64,000 nt of DNA from Mycetohabitans endofungorum (GTDB lineage Bacteria; Pseudomonadota; Gammaproteobacteria; Burkholderiales; Burkholderiaceae): assembly GCF_037477895.1 (NCBI RefSeq), contig NZ_CP132744.1, forward strand, positions 2,480,001 to 2,544,000, read 5' to 3'. Shown in pieces: positions 1 to 10,387 of the stretch (its first letter is position 1; each line of letters begins with the position of its first letter). A program made the translations under genes and the position numbers. Under the pieces are notes generated by a model. The model saw only the letters and a list, made by a program, of their open reading frames with translations. It ran no database searches and was not told the DNA's origin.

Positions 1-118
1 CGGCGGTCAACGCGCCAACGATAAGCGCAGGCAGTGCCGCCGTGCGGCGTGCTGGATGGCGCCACCAGCCAAAGCCGCCAATTGCGGCGCCCAACAGCAA
101 GGTGCCAATCCAGCCCAT
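1..118 (-). CDS. Partial putative membrane protein, cut by the window edge
   Basis: An open frame on the minus strand begins with an ATG at 118 and runs off the left edge. It encodes about 39 residues with a hydrophobic stretch (MGWIGTLLLGAAIGGFGWW) followed by a basic turn and the start of a second hydrophobic segment, as in an inner-membrane protein. The same frame is open upstream to about 220 without an obvious start. I do not recognise the family, and it could be a fragment. Confidence 0.25.
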   Translation of the reverse strand, partial: MGWIGTLLLGAAIGGFGWWRHPARRTAALPALIVGALTA

Positions 119-630
119 CAGCGCATTGTGCCAAGTATCATGGAATTCGCCTGACGAACACCCACGGCCGGCATTGCGTTTCGGTCCTGAATCATGGGGT
201 ACGGCTTTAAACAGGCATCGAGATCAGAAACAGGTTTCCATATGGTAGCGCATAGCGACGGTGTTCCCCGCACATTCCGAAAGTGCTGCGCGGGCGATGC
301 AGGATCAGGAACTTGCGCTGCAACGTGAAGCCTTGACGACGCAGCCTCGCATGAATCGACTGGCCGCTGTCCGACACCGTCACGCCATTAATCTCGTGTA
401 CGTGCGGCTCGTGCGCGTGGCAGTGCCACTGGCGATCGCCGCCAATCAGGATCCCGGCGGTTAGTCGAATCGGGAAGGTGAACGGCGCCGGGAAAAGTCG
501 CCCAGCACAAGAATATTGGGTATCGTCATCGAACGCCAGCCGGCCGCGATGCGCCGCCCTTAGCACGCCAGCGTCCGGGGTTGCCAACAGCCAAAAAAGT
601 TATAATGACCGCTACTTTTGACGGCAACCA
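119..630. other. Non-coding or decayed stretch upstream of hemA
   Basis: No convincing gene is visible. A minus-strand open frame at 207-587 carries a His/Cys-rich patch (WHCHAHEPHVHE) but does not look like a complete protein. It may be a decayed reading frame or chance coding. The hemA promoter must lie in the last part of this stretch; an A/T-rich patch at 595-620 (gttataatgacc) contains a plausible -10 box, TATAAT, at 601-606. Confidence 0.3.
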
Positions 631-1965
631 ATGCATCTGCTCACCATCGGAATCAACCACCACACCGCGCCGGTCGCATTGCGCGAGCGCGTGGCGTTTC
701 CGCTCGAGCAGATCAAGCCAGCCTTGCACACGCTCAAGGACGCGTGGGCGCGACGCGATGAGGCGCGCATCGCGTCCACCAGCGCCGTCGCGCGTATTGC
801 GCACGCACCGCAAGCACTGGCGGAGGCCGCGATACTGTCGACCTGCAACCGGACCGAAATCTACTGTGCGACTGACGACCGCGCCGCGCGTGAGCATGCG
901 ATCGCGTGGCTGTCGAGCTATCACCGGATCCCGGTCGAGGCGCTTGCACCGCATATCTACGCGTTGCCGCAGTCCGAAGCAGTCCGCCATGCGATGCGAG
1001 TGGCATCGGGCCTGGATTCAATGGTGCTCGGCGAAACCCAGATCCTGGGCCAGATGAAGGACGCTGTGCGTACCGCGTCAGAAGCCGGTGCGCTCGGTAC
1101 CTATCTGAACCAGTTGTTTCAGCGCACGTTCGCGGTGGCCAAGGAAGTGCGCGGGCAGACGCAGATCGGCGCGCATTCGGTATCGATGGCCGCCGCAGCC
1201 GTGCGACTGGCGCAACGCATTTTTGAGAACATCGCCGGGCAACGCGTGTTGTTCATCGGTGCTGGCGAGATGATCGAGTTGTGTGCGACGCATTTCGCTG
1301 CGCACAATCCACGTGAGTTGATTGTCGCCAACCGCACCGTGGAGCGCGGCAGCAAGCTGGCCGAGCGCTTCGGCGGCAAGGCGATCATGCTCGCCGATCT
1401 GCCGTCGCGGCTGCACGAGTTCGACATCGTCGTGTCGTGTACCGCGTCTACCCTGCCGCTCATCGGCCTGGGCGCGGTGGAACGCGCGGTCAAGGCGCGC
1501 AAGCACCGGCCGATGTTCATGGTGGACCTGGCGGTGCCGCGCGACATCGAGCCCGAAGTGGCCGAGCTGGACGACGTGTTCCTTTATACGGTGGACGACC
1601 TCGGCTCGATCGTGCGGGAAGGCAATGCCATCCGGCAGGCCGCCGTCGCGCAGGCCGAGGCGATTATCGAGACACGCGTGCAAGCCTTCATGCACTGGCT
1701 TGAGCAACGCAGCATCGTGCCGGTGATCCGTCACATGCACACGCAAGCCGACCGGCTGCGCCGTGTGGAGTTGGAGCGCGCCCAGAAAATGCTGGCACGC
1801 GGCGACGATCCCGCCGCCGTGCTCGAGGCACTGTCGCAGGCGCTGACCAATAAGTTCATCCATGGCCCGACGCATGCGCTGACCCACGCGGCCGGCGGCG
1901 ATCGCGACAAGCTGGTCGAGCTGATGTCCGGCTTCTACCAGCACGCCGGCCTCTCCGAGCGTTAG
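631..1965 (+). CDS. hemA: Glutamyl-tRNA reductase
   Basis: The product reduces glutamyl-tRNA(Glu) to glutamate-1-semialdehyde with NADPH, the first committed step of C5-pathway tetrapyrrole (heme) synthesis in the cytosol. It is 444 residues and opens with the family signature [19 protein letters not shown]. The catalytic Cys lies in [10 protein letters not shown] near residue 74, and the NADPH-binding Rossmann motif is FIGAGEMIE near residue 210. A helical dimerisation domain forms the C-terminus. It is followed 95 bp later by prfA, the usual order in Burkholderiales and gamma-proteobacteria. Confidence 0.97.
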   Translation: MHLLTIGINHHTAPVALRERVAFPLEQIKPALHTLKDAWARRDEARIASTSAVARIAHAPQALAEAAILSTCNRTEIYCATDDRAAREHAIAWLSSYHRIPVEALAPHIYALPQSEAVRHAMRVASGLDSMVLGETQILGQMKDAVRTASEAGALGTYLNQLFQRTFAVAKEVRGQTQIGAHSVSMAAAAVRLAQRIFENIAGQRVLFIGAGEMIELCATHFAAHNPRELIVANRTVERGSKLAERFGGKAIMLADLPSRLHEFDIVVSCTASTLPLIGLGAVERAVKARKHRPMFMVDLAVPRDIEPEVAELDDVFLYTVDDLGSIVREGNAIRQAAVAQAEAIIETRVQAFMHWLEQRSIVPVIRHMHTQADRLRRVELERAQKMLARGDDPAAVLEALSQALTNKFIHGPTHALTHAAGGDRDKLVELMSGFYQHAGLSER

Positions 1966-2060
1966 TGGCGCTCGTCACCCGCCGGCACGCGCGTATCGTC
2001 GAGCGTGCCTTCGTTTTCCATTGAACGCGACCCTGTTCGCGCCCTTTGCCAGATGCGCCG

Positions 2061-3143
2061 ATGAAACCGAGTATGCAAGCCAAGCTGGAGCAGCTGACCA
2101 AGCGACTGCTGGAGTTAAACGAACAGCTTTCGCGCGAAGATGTCACATCCGATCTTGACCAGTACCGCAAGCTAACCCGCGAGCACGCGGAACTCGCGCC
2201 AGTGGTCGAGCAATATGCGCAGTGGAAAACCGCGCGCAACGATGAGGCGACCGCTCAGGAGTTGCTGGCCGATCCATCGATGCGAGATTTCGCGGAGGAC
2301 GAACTCAGTGCAGCGCGCAGCCGGATGGAGCAACTGGAGTGCGACTTGCAGAAAATGCTGTTGCCCAAGGATCCGAACGACGAGCGCAACATCTTCTTGG
2401 AAATTCGCGCCGGCACCGGCGGCGACGAGAGCGCGCTATTTGCCGGCGACCTGCTACGCATGTACCTGCGCTATGCGGAACGCCATCGCTGGCAGGTCGA
2501 GATGATGTCGGAAAGCGCGTCGGACCTGGGCGGTTATAAGGAAGTGATCGTTCGCATCATCGGCCAGGGCGCCTATTCGCGGCTCAAATTCGAATCAGGC
2601 GGGCATCGCGTGCAGCGGGTGCCGGCCACCGAGACACAGGGGCGTATCCACACGTCGGCTTGCACGGTCGCCGTGATGCCAGAGGCGGACGAGATCGCCG
2701 AGATCGAACTCAATCCGGCCGATTTGCGTATCGACACGTTCCGCGCATCGGGCGCCGGCGGTCAGCATATCAACAAGACCGACTCGGCAGTGCGCATCAC
2801 GCACCTCCCAACTGGCATCGTAGTGGAATGCCAGGACGATCGCTCGCAGCACAAAAACAAGGACCGCGCGATGAAGGTGCTGGCCGCCCGCATCAAGGAC
2901 AAGCAATATCAGGAGCAGCATGCGAAGGAGGCCGCCACCCGCAAAAGTCTCGTGGGCTCGGGCGACCGCTCCGAGCGCATTCGCACCTACAATTTCCCGC
3001 AGGGCCGGCTAACCGACCACCGGATCAACGTGACGCTGTACAAGCTGGAACAGATGATGGACGGCGACCTGGACACCCTCATCGACGCACTCGTCTCGGA
3101 ACACCAGGCCGAGCTGCTCGCCGCGATGGGCGAAACCGAGTAA
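2061..3143 (+). CDS. prfA: Peptide chain release factor 1
   Basis: RF1 recognises UAA and UAG stop codons and triggers peptide release on the ribosome. The chosen ATG at 2061 ([12 protein letters not shown]) gives 360 residues, the usual family length; an in-frame TTG at 2046 would add only five residues. The invariant GGQ peptidyl-hydrolase motif is present ([18 protein letters not shown]), and its Gln is the residue methylated by PrmC, encoded just downstream. Domain 1 is helical (about residues 1-110). The gene sits between hemA and prmC in a likely operon. Confidence 0.97.
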   Translation: MKPSMQAKLEQLTKRLLELNEQLSREDVTSDLDQYRKLTREHAELAPVVEQYAQWKTARNDEATAQELLADPSMRDFAEDELSAARSRMEQLECDLQKMLLPKDPNDERNIFLEIRAGTGGDESALFAGDLLRMYLRYAERHRWQVEMMSESASDLGGYKEVIVRIIGQGAYSRLKFESGGHRVQRVPATETQGRIHTSACTVAVMPEADEIAEIELNPADLRIDTFRASGAGGQHINKTDSAVRITHLPTGIVVECQDDRSQHKNKDRAMKVLAARIKDKQYQEQHAKEAATRKSLVGSGDRSERIRTYNFPQGRLTDHRINVTLYKLEQMMDGDLDTLIDALVSEHQAELLAAMGETE

Positions 3144-3150
3144 GCATATT

Positions 3151-4056
3151 ATGACTTGCGTCGCGCAACTGCTGCGAACCTCGCCGCTGGCCCCGCTGGA
3201 AGCGCGGATTCTGCTCGCCCACGTGCTAAATTGGCCGCGTACCGCGCTGATCACGCGTGCTGACGACACGCTGCCGGACGCGTTGTCGGCGCGCTTTCTG
3301 GCGTTGCAGGCCCGGCGAGTCGAGGGCGAGCCGATCGCGCAACTAGTCGGTTCGCGCGAATTCTTCGGGCTCGAGTTCGACGTGACGCCGCACGTGCTGA
3401 TCCCACGTCCGGAGACGGAGCTGCTGGTTGAGTGCGCGCTGGACGCGGTACGGACAATCCCATCCCCCCACATACTCGATCTTGGCACTGGCAGCGGTGC
3501 CATCGCGATCGCGATCGCCCATGCGCGCCCGGATGCACGGATCGTCGCCACGGATCGCTGCGCTGACGCGCTGGATGTCGCGCGGCGCAATGCGCAGCGC
3601 CTGCTCGGCGACGCGGCACTTGCACCGGCACGGCCGGCGTCGGCCGCGCGTCACGGCCTCGTCACGTCAGGCACACCCACGCAGCCCCGTCTCGCACTAC
3701 GCCACGGCGATTGGTTCAAGGCGCTTAGCGAACCGCATCGCGCCGCCCCGGCGCGCTTTGACGCCATCGTCAGCAATCCGCCCTATATCGCCGCATCGGA
3801 CCCGCACCTGCGCGAGGGCGACCTGCGCTTCGAGCCACTGGACGCGTTGACCGACCACGCAGACGGGCTCAGCGCGATTCGCGCGATCGTCACCGCCTCC
3901 GTCGCGTGGCTAGCGCCGAGCGGCACGCTATGGCTCGAACACGGGTACGACCAGGCTGAAGCCGTGCGCGCGCTGCTCGACGCGCACGGCTTTGATTCGG
4001 TACGCTCTGTGCGGGACCTGGCCGGCATCGAGCGCGTCACCTGCGGCAGCCGCTAG
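3151..4056 (+). CDS. prmC: Release factor glutamine methyltransferase PrmC (HemK)
   Basis: This SAM-dependent enzyme methylates the Gln of the GGQ motif in RF1 and RF2. The 301-residue protein has the N-terminal helical bundle (about 1-75), the SAM-binding motif LDLGTGSGAIAIAIA near residue 110 and the catalytic NPPY motif (AIVSNPPYIAA) near residue 210. A roughly 25-residue Ala/Pro-rich insertion lies between the SAM-binding strands. It starts 7 bp after the prfA stop, so the two are probably co-transcribed. Confidence 0.95.
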   Translation: MTCVAQLLRTSPLAPLEARILLAHVLNWPRTALITRADDTLPDALSARFLALQARRVEGEPIAQLVGSREFFGLEFDVTPHVLIPRPETELLVECALDAVRTIPSPHILDLGTGSGAIAIAIAHARPDARIVATDRCADALDVARRNAQRLLGDAALAPARPASAARHGLVTSGTPTQPRLALRHGDWFKALSEPHRAAPARFDAIVSNPPYIAASDPHLREGDLRFEPLDALTDHADGLSAIRAIVTASVAWLAPSGTLWLEHGYDQAEAVRALLDAHGFDSVRSVRDLAGIERVTCGSR

Positions 4057-4131
4057 CGAGCCGCAACGCCGGCTCGGGCAGACGAAATCCGCTATCATCT
4101 AATCCAAACCGCATTTGAAGCAAGGTCAGCT

Positions 4132-4446
4132 ATGGATACTCAAGAGCGCATCAAGCAAATCGTCAGCGACCATCCGGTCGTGCTGTTCATGAAGGGCACC
4201 GCGCAGTTCCCGATGTGCGGCTTCTCCGGCCGAGCCATCCAGGTCCTGAAGGCGTGCGGCGTTGATTCGGTGCATACGGTCAATGTTCTCGAAGACGAGG
4301 CAGTACGGCAAGGCATTAAGACGTTTTCGAACTGGCCTACGATCCCGCAGTTGTATGTGAACGGTGAATTCGTCGGTGGCTCGGACATCATGATGGAGAT
4401 GTATCAGTCCGGAGAATTGCAACAGCTGTTTACGAATGCCTCATGA
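4132..4446 (+). CDS. grxD: Monothiol glutaredoxin, Grx4 family
   Basis: A small cytosolic protein that carries or delivers [2Fe-2S] clusters. It has 104 residues and the monothiol active site CGFS within QFPMCGFSGRA. It also has the glutathione/Fe-S-binding WPTIPQLYVNGEFVGGSDI block. The ATG follows a gap of 75 bp after prmC, with an AAGCAAGG-like ribosome site upstream. Its last codons overlap the start of ubiX by 11 bp, implying translational coupling. Confidence 0.96.
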   Translation: MDTQERIKQIVSDHPVVLFMKGTAQFPMCGFSGRAIQVLKACGVDSVHTVNVLEDEAVRQGIKTFSNWPTIPQLYVNGEFVGGSDIMMEMYQSGELQQLFTNAS

Positions 4447-5038
4447 CGCGCGGCCGTCGACACGACGGTTAATCGTCGCGATCACCGGCGCCACCGGCGC
4501 CGTCTACGGCGCCGGCGTGCTGCGCGCGCTGCGTGAGTTGGACGGCGTCGAAAGCCATCTGGTCGTCTCCAGCGCCGGCTGGCTCAATATACGGCACGAA
4601 TTGGGCATCGAGCGTGCGGCACTCGAACAGTTGGCGCATCACGTGCACAATCCGCGCGACATCGGCGCGACGCTCTCGAGCGGCTCATTTCAGACGGACG
4701 GCATGATCGTGGCGCCGTGCTCGATGAAAACGCTGGCCAGCATCGCGCATGGCCTGTCCGACAACCTGATTGCCCGGGCTGCCGATGTCACGCTGAAGGA
4801 GCGGCGCCGGCTCGTGCTGATGGTTCGCGAAACGCCGCTGAATCTCGCGCATCTGCGCAACATGACGGCCGTCACTGAGATGGGCGGCATTGTGTTCCCG
4901 CCGGTGCCGGCGTTCTACAACCGTCCCGCGACGATCGACGAAGTGGTGGCCGATACTGTCGCGCGCGCGCTGGATATGTTCGGACTTGCGGCAGCGCGCT
5001 CGCGAGCATGGACAGGACTGGCAGCCGCGCGAGATTAA
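4436..5038 (+). CDS. ubiX: Flavin prenyltransferase UbiX
   Basis: UbiX attaches a dimethylallyl group to FMN to make the prenylated-FMN cofactor of the UbiD decarboxylase in ubiquinone synthesis. The 200-residue protein shows the flavoprotein fold signature IVAITGATGAVYG at the N-terminus. The conserved central segment is MIVAPCSMKTLASIAHGLSD, and MVRETPLNLAHLRNM is the phosphate/prenyl-binding region. The ATG lies inside grxD in another frame. Confidence 0.95.
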   Translation: MPHDARPSTRRLIVAITGATGAVYGAGVLRALRELDGVESHLVVSSAGWLNIRHELGIERAALEQLAHHVHNPRDIGATLSSGSFQTDGMIVAPCSMKTLASIAHGLSDNLIARAADVTLKERRRLVLMVRETPLNLAHLRNMTAVTEMGGIVFPPVPAFYNRPATIDEVVADTVARALDMFGLAAARSRAWTGLAAARD

Positions 5039-5409
5039 CAACCGACACGACACAATGCGTTGCCTGCGGTCGCATTGATTAGACGGGCGCGCACTCAGGC
5101 CCCTGCGCGAGACGGCTCTGCGCACGGTCGCCCCATCGCGACGCATGGCATAATCGGTGCTCGTCTTCCTCACATACGCGCCCCGGCGCCGCCCCCTGCC
5201 GCCCGCCTTGCCACCGCCGACAACGCGATGACGGTCGCCATGGCTTGGTGAGGCAGCCCGCCGACCGCTCCAGCCTCGATGACTATCCAAGCATTGCGCC
5301 CACTTTCCGTCGCCGCCCGCGAAAACACTGCCACAACCCGTGAAGACGCCTCGCCCACCACCGTCGCGCGACCGCGCACACGCGTGGCCGTCAACCGGAG
5401 CGCGGCCCG
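5039..5409. other. Intergenic stretch without a recognisable gene
   Basis: This stretch between ubiX and the CopD-like gene is very G+C-rich and has short open frames only. I see no copC-like partner for the downstream gene and no clear terminator. It could hold a promoter for 5410-6432. Confidence 0.4.
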
Positions 5410-6432
5410 ATGACCTCGTCCCTGTCCATCATGCAGATGGCGCTCGCCGCCATCCAGGACGTGCTGTTCGCGATCGCCGCAGGCTCGATACTGTGCGGCG
5501 CGACACTGGCCGCCGTGTTCGCTTCGTCTCGCGACGCGGCACGGCTGCGGCTGCGTGGCTCGATCAAGCAAGCCATGCCCGGCATCCGATTGCCGGCCAT
5601 CCAATGGTTTTCGTTGTGCGCGCTGGCCATCGCCCAGGTGGTGTACCTGTGGCTGCAGGCCGCCACGATGAGCGGCTCGACATTGAGCGCCGCGCTGGGC
5701 ATCGTGCTGCGACAGTCGCATGACGGCGCCGCGTGGCTGACCGGGACGACCGGTATCGCGTTGGCACTCGCCGCCTCGCGCATGCATCTGCGCGGCGGCC
5801 AAGCACGAGGTGGTCCGCCACCCGGGCCGGGCAGCGCCCCACCCCGTTGGCCGATGCGCATCACGGTGCTGGGTCTCGCGCTGTACGCGGCAGGTAAGGC
5901 CGCAGTCAGTCATGCGGCAGGTACGGGGGACTTCAGCCTCGCGCAGGCCGTGTACTGCGTGCATGTCGGAGCGAGCGCCGCATGGGCTGGCGGCGTGAGC
6001 ATCGCGGCCTTCGTGTTGCCGACGTTCGCATTGCATACACGCGCCGACGGCGGGCGGCATCTGGCGTTTTGTGAACGACTCTCCCGCGCGTCGGCGGTCT
6101 CCTTGACGTTGGTCGCGCTCACGGGCCTATACAACGTCGTATGGATCTGCGCCAACGTGCCCGCCCCGCTGGCCGGCACATACTATGGCCGATGGCTTGG
6201 CGCCAAGCTCGTCATCGTGGCAGCAGTCGCATTGCTCAGGACACTGAACCGTGCTGTATGGTTGCCGCGGCTGCGCGATGCGCAACACGCCCATGGAGGG
6301 GAAAGCAATAGGTTGTCGCCGCGCTATTCAGTCACAGCCGCCCATCTTGGCAAAACACTGTTAGCCGAGTCGGCGCTGCTGGCGGCCGCGCTGATTGCGG
6401 CGGCAACATTATCGCACCTACCGCCGGCGTAA
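5410..6432 (+). CDS. CopD-like (copper resistance D domain) membrane protein
   Basis: A 340-residue integral membrane protein with about eight hydrophobic segments. The C-terminal half matches the CopD domain: histidines in the conserved membrane setting QAVYCVHVGASAAWAGGV, an FCERLSRASAVSLTLVALTGLYN block, and YYGRWLGAKLVIVAAV. CopD proteins are linked to copper uptake or export with CopC. No CopC is encoded beside it, so the metal role here is inferred from the family. The start ATG was chosen because hydrophobic sequence begins soon after it. Confidence 0.8.
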   Translation: MTSSLSIMQMALAAIQDVLFAIAAGSILCGATLAAVFASSRDAARLRLRGSIKQAMPGIRLPAIQWFSLCALAIAQVVYLWLQAATMSGSTLSAALGIVLRQSHDGAAWLTGTTGIALALAASRMHLRGGQARGGPPPGPGSAPPRWPMRITVLGLALYAAGKAAVSHAAGTGDFSLAQAVYCVHVGASAAWAGGVSIAAFVLPTFALHTRADGGRHLAFCERLSRASAVSLTLVALTGLYNVVWICANVPAPLAGTYYGRWLGAKLVIVAAVALLRTLNRAVWLPRLRDAQHAHGGESNRLSPRYSVTAAHLGKTLLAESALLAAALIAAATLSHLPPA

Positions 6433-6521
6433 CGCGTGCGGCGGCGCGAGCCGGCCCGCGTGCCTCGGTGTCAATCAGCGCCGATGCACGCGACGGCACG
6501 CCGATACCGATGCCCCCACGC

Positions 6522-8138
6522 TCAAATACCGACGCCTTCCAGGATTTCCTCGCGCTGTTCCCGCTCGTCCAGATACGCGGTGCGCCAGCCGCTAGACACA
6601 CCCCACTGATAGAACCCGAGCGAGGTCACCGCGACGACCGCCATGTCCCAGCCATAAGGGATATAGCCAATCCCGCCGAACGGCTTGCTGCCGATGTACG
6701 ACAGCACTGCCATCACCGGCAGATAGGTGACCATCCACCAGGCTGAGCGCCAGTCCTTAGAGAATCCTTTCCAGCCCGCCTTAGCTTGGTAGTAGAAGAA
6801 GACCGGCAGCGCGACGACCATCAGTAGGATGATCTCGCCGGTCAACGGCCATTTTGCCCAATACAAGATCAGCGACGCGCAGACAAACGCAAACGGCGCT
6901 ATCAAACCCATGCCGGGGATGCGCAGCGGCCGCGCGATGTCCCCGCTGGTGCGGCGCAGCGCCATTAGGCTGATTGGCCCCGTCAAGTACGAGATCACCG
7001 TGGCCACCGAGATGACCGCAGCTAGCGAACTCCAGCCACGGAAAAAGAACAGGAAGATGAACGAAACGATCAGGTTGAACCACATCGCGGGCCGCGGCAC
7101 CCCATAGAGCGGATGCACGCTGCTGAAAATCTTGGGCAACGTGTTGTTGCGCTCCATCGCGTAGATCATCCGGGTCGTCGTCGCCATGTAGGTGGTACCG
7201 GTGCCGCTGGGGCTCACAAACGCATCAACGTACAGCAGCATCGCAAGCCAATTCAGGTTCAGCGCGAGCGCAAGCTCGGCAAACGGTGAACTGAAGTTCA
7301 ACTTGTCCCAGCCCTTGATGATGTCCGCCGGCTTGATGGCGCCAATATACGCGACCTGCAGCAGCACATAGATAACCAGCGCGATCAGAATTGAGCCGAC
7401 CACGGCAAACGGCACGCTACGGTCCGGATTGCGCGCCTCACCCGCTAGGTTCACCGGACTCTGGAACCCATTGAACGCGAAGACAATGCCGCTGGTGGCC
7501 ACCGCGGTCAGCACCGCCGACCAGCCATAGGGCGCGAACTGCCCAGTCGCACCGGTCGCGAAGTTGTCCGTATGAAAGCCGGTCAGCACGAGGCCCAAAA
7601 TGGTGGCGCCCGGAATTAGGAACTTGAAGATCGTGATTGCCGAATTCGCGTGCGCGAACAGCTTCACACCCCAATAGTTCAACAGGAAGTACACGACCAC
7701 GAGCACAGCCGACAGCAGGAGCCCGGGTAAGGCCAACTCGCCGTGTACGAACAGCGCATGAGCCCAATCATAAGGCCATGAGCTCATATATTGGATCGAT
7801 GCCTCTGCCTCAATCGGTATCACGGAGACGATCGCGATCCAGTTGGCCCACGCGCTGATGAAGCCGACCAACGAGCCATGGGAGTAGCGGGCATAGCGGA
7901 CCATGCCGCCCGACTCGGGGAACATCGCACCGAGTTCCGCATAGGTCAGCGCGATCGCAAGGATCACCACCGCGCCAATCACCCATGCAATGATTGCCGC
8001 AGGCCCTGCAATTTTTGCTGCCTTCCAGGCCCCGAAGAGCCAGCCCGACCCGATGATTGAGCCCAAGCCGGTCAACATCAGCGCGAATGGGCTGATGTTT
8101 CGCTTGATCGAACTATCCACAACATCTCCTAGGAACAT
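6522..8138 (-). CDS. APC-superfamily amino-acid permease (AspT/YveA-like)
   Basis: A 538-residue inner-membrane transporter with about 12-14 hydrophobic helices. The N-terminus carries the APC helix-1 motif GLGSIIGSGWLFGAWKAAK, where the unwound GSIIGSG binds substrate. Helix 2 contains ALTYAELGAMFPESGG, a family hallmark. In Burkholderia similar proteins are annotated as aspartate:proton symporters, but the substrate cannot be read from this sequence. It is transcribed alone on the minus strand, convergent with the CopD-like gene. Confidence 0.85.
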   Translation of the reverse strand: MFLGDVVDSSIKRNISPFALMLTGLGSIIGSGWLFGAWKAAKIAGPAAIIAWVIGAVVILAIALTYAELGAMFPESGGMVRYARYSHGSLVGFISAWANWIAIVSVIPIEAEASIQYMSSWPYDWAHALFVHGELALPGLLLSAVLVVVYFLLNYWGVKLFAHANSAITIFKFLIPGATILGLVLTGFHTDNFATGATGQFAPYGWSAVLTAVATSGIVFAFNGFQSPVNLAGEARNPDRSVPFAVVGSILIALVIYVLLQVAYIGAIKPADIIKGWDKLNFSSPFAELALALNLNWLAMLLYVDAFVSPSGTGTTYMATTTRMIYAMERNNTLPKIFSSVHPLYGVPRPAMWFNLIVSFIFLFFFRGWSSLAAVISVATVISYLTGPISLMALRRTSGDIARPLRIPGMGLIAPFAFVCASLILYWAKWPLTGEIILLMVVALPVFFYYQAKAGWKGFSKDWRSAWWMVTYLPVMAVLSYIGSKPFGGIGYIPYGWDMAVVAVTSLGFYQWGVSSGWRTAYLDEREQREEILEGVGI

Positions 8139-8661
8139 GAGCGCGCCTTACCGCTGTGCCGTTTCCGGCTGGCACGTCTCGTGAATACGCGTCACGCGTC
8201 GGTTGCAACCGGCGCGAAGTTTAACGGTGGCACCTTTCAACTGGCTGATCAGTTGCGAATCGACGAAACACGGGGCGACCCGACAAGCGTGGAATTAACC
8301 CATGCGCGGGTCATCAAACAAATGACAAATGATTAACACAAAGCGCCAGACTCGGCGTGGAAAGCGAGTTCTACGCCCATTTCGATGACGAGGCGGGCCG
8401 TTACGAAAAAACGGCGAAAAGGTCGAGACCCGAAGCGACACCGGTTGGAGCGCATCGGGGAAACTACTGAGTTTGCGACAAAAGCATTGACCGGGTCTGA
8501 TTTTCGCAATATAACTGTGTTTGCAGGATTTCAAGCGGCGAGTGTTGGTGGTTATCCATCTGTAGTCTCCCACGACGGTACTTCGGTTGTTCCTCTCACC
8601 CTTCCTTGATTTTCGTGCGCTATCGGGCCTCGGCTCTTATTCATTTTTAAGGATTCGTTTT
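8139..8661. other. Intergenic region: permease promoter and long cspA leader
   Basis: This 520-bp stretch separates two divergent genes. It must hold the promoter of the permease on the left and that of the cold-shock gene on the right. Csp genes of this type usually have long structured 5' leaders, and the A/T-richer segment at about 8460-8661, ending in an AAGGA ribosome site at 8649-8653, fits such a leader. No coding frame in it looks real. Confidence 0.45.
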
Positions 8662-8865
8662 ATGGAAACCGGAACCGTCAAGTGGTTCAACGACGCCAAA
8701 GGTTTTGGCTTTATTACGCCGGACAGCGGCGGTGAAGACCTGTTTGCGCATTTCTCCGAAATTCGCATGGATGGCTTCAAGAGCCTTCAGGAAAACCAAA
8801 GAGTCACGTACGAAGTGAAGACGGGCCCGAAGGGCAAGCAAGCGGCGAATATTCGCGCGGCGTAA
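8662..8865 (+). CDS. cspA: Cold-shock protein (CspA family)
   Basis: A 67-residue single cold-shock-domain protein that binds single-stranded RNA/DNA and acts as an RNA chaperone. RNP1 is visible as KGFGFI and RNP2 as DLFAHFS, with the usual [18 protein letters not shown] opening. The start is fixed by the upstream AAGGATTCG ribosome site and the family's N-terminus. A strong terminator follows at 8924. Confidence 0.95.
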   Translation: METGTVKWFNDAKGFGFITPDSGGEDLFAHFSEIRMDGFKSLQENQRVTYEVKTGPKGKQAANIRAA

Positions 8866-8923
8866 GCCCTTCCCGCCTGGCGCGACGCGCCAATGCCCCC
8901 TCTACGCGGGCAGACTGCTGACG

Positions 8924-8960
8924 AACCCCACGTTCTTCGAAGCGTGGGGTTGCGTCTTTT
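8924..8960 (+). terminator. Rho-independent terminator after cspA
   Basis: A perfect 9-bp stem AACCCCACG / CGTGGGGTT around a 10-nt loop, with a T-rich tail (gcgtctttt) ending at 8960. It lies 59 bp after the cspA stop and would also face the convergent Hsp70-like gene. Confidence 0.85.
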
Positions 8961-8994
8961 AGGCGAGCGCGATTTTTTTCATCCGGCGTACGCG

Positions 8995-10257
8995 TCAATC
9001 AAACAAACGCCGCGCGTGGATCCCCAGTCCGGTGGCGACACTGGCTAGACGATCACCGAAGACCTTTTCCGCCCGAGGAAACGCGTCGCCGATCGCCCCG
9101 GTCACGCAGCGCAACCCGGTCGAGCCCCCGGTGAAGTACACCGCCCCCAAATCGGCGGCCTGCACGCCGGCCTGACGTAGCGTGTCGCGCGCCGCGTTCG
9201 CAATCCGGCGGATCTCGTCCTGCGCCGCCTCCAGCAGTTCCGGCTCGGAAAAAGTCACCGCCAAATCGGACTCAACCTGGGACAAGTCGAGCGTCGCGTC
9301 GCCGCCCACGGCCACGTCGATCTTCGCGCGCTCGGCCAGCCCAGCCAGCGCATGGCCGAGCCGCGCATCGATGACGCGCATCAACCGGTCATGGTAGCGG
9401 GGCTGCGCATAAACGTACTTGGTCAGCCGCAACTCGCCCACCCGCTTGGGTGCATAAACGGTGTTGATCAGGTGCCAAGTCGCGAGGTCGAAGTAAATTC
9501 GGTTCGGCACCTCACGTCCCTGTTCATCCAGTGATTGATAGCCCAACTCACGCATGATCGCCACCAGTTCCACGCGCCGATCGAAATCGGTGCCGGCCAC
9601 GTGCACGCCGTGGTGGCCAAGCACATCTGCTTGCCGTTCGAGCTTTCGCGCCCGCTCCGGCCCGACCCGCACCAGCGAGAAGTCGGACGTACCGCCGCCG
9701 ATATCGGCGACCAGCACCAGTTTCTCGGAATCGAGCCGCGACTCGTAGTCGAACGCCGCAGCAATCGGCTCGAATTGGAACTCGATGTGCCGAAAGCCCA
9801 CAGCATGGGCAACTGTTTTCAATTGGTCCTGCGCCAGACGATCGGCCCGGGGATCGTCGTCGGCGAAGAATACGGGACGGCCCAACACCGCCCGCTCCAC
9901 CAGCCGGCCCGCCGCGGCCTCCGCACACTGCTTCAGATGATGTAGGAACAGCGCGATCACGTCCAAATAACGCACCGCAGTGCCATCCCCCAATTCAGTG
10001 CTCTGCTCGGCCAGCGGCGAGCCCAGAATGCTCTTCATCGAGCGCATCAACCGTCCGTCATAACCATCGATATAGGATTCGATCGCAGCCCGGCCAAACA
10101 CACGAATGTCCTCGTCCAGATTAAAGAACACGGCCGTGGGCAGGGTCGCATGGTTGCCCTCGACCGGGGCCAGCCGGACGCCATGCGGCGCGGCGTCCCG
10201 TGCCGGCAGCGCGACGGCAGAATTGGACGTGCCAAAATCGATTGCGCAATAATTCAT
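8995..10257 (-). CDS. Hsp70-family ATPase (YegD-like)
   Basis: A 420-residue protein resembling only the actin-like nucleotide-binding domain of DnaK. It has the phosphate-1 motif AIDFGTSNSAVA at residue 5, the phosphate-2 motif VLVADIGGGTSDFSLVRV in the middle and the adenosine motif YFTGGSTGL near the C-terminus. The substrate-binding domain is absent, as in YegD and similar Hsp70-like proteins. The client and function are unknown. It is monocistronic and convergent with cspA. Confidence 0.85.
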   Translation of the reverse strand: MNYCAIDFGTSNSAVALPARDAAPHGVRLAPVEGNHATLPTAVFFNLDEDIRVFGRAAIESYIDGYDGRLMRSMKSILGSPLAEQSTELGDGTAVRYLDVIALFLHHLKQCAEAAAGRLVERAVLGRPVFFADDDPRADRLAQDQLKTVAHAVGFRHIEFQFEPIAAAFDYESRLDSEKLVLVADIGGGTSDFSLVRVGPERARKLERQADVLGHHGVHVAGTDFDRRVELVAIMRELGYQSLDEQGREVPNRIYFDLATWHLINTVYAPKRVGELRLTKYVYAQPRYHDRLMRVIDARLGHALAGLAERAKIDVAVGGDATLDLSQVESDLAVTFSEPELLEAAQDEIRRIANAARDTLRQAGVQAADLGAVYFTGGSTGLRCVTGAIGDAFPRAEKVFGDRLASVATGLGIHARRLFD

Positions 10258-10387
10258 TCAATGCTCCTGGGACGGCCGGCTGCGACCTCGCGGCTGACAC
10301 CACCAACTCGGGAAGGGACAGGTTTTTAGCACGAAGCGGTGCCGCAGGCAAAGCCTCTGTCGCTGTCTGTGCCTGTCCCGTTGGTTC

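Noticed and set aside
207..587. A multicopper-oxidase-like HCH...H motif upstream of hemA
   Set aside because: Only the WHCHAHEPHVHE patch resembles copper-site residues; no cupredoxin sequence surrounds it.
1078..1944. A 288-residue frame antisense to hemA
   Set aside because: It is a shadow of hemA; the His/Arg-rich translation has no recognisable family.
5170..6060. A 296-residue frame antisense to the CopD-like gene
   Set aside because: It is a His/Arg/Gln-rich shadow of a membrane-protein gene with no domain features.
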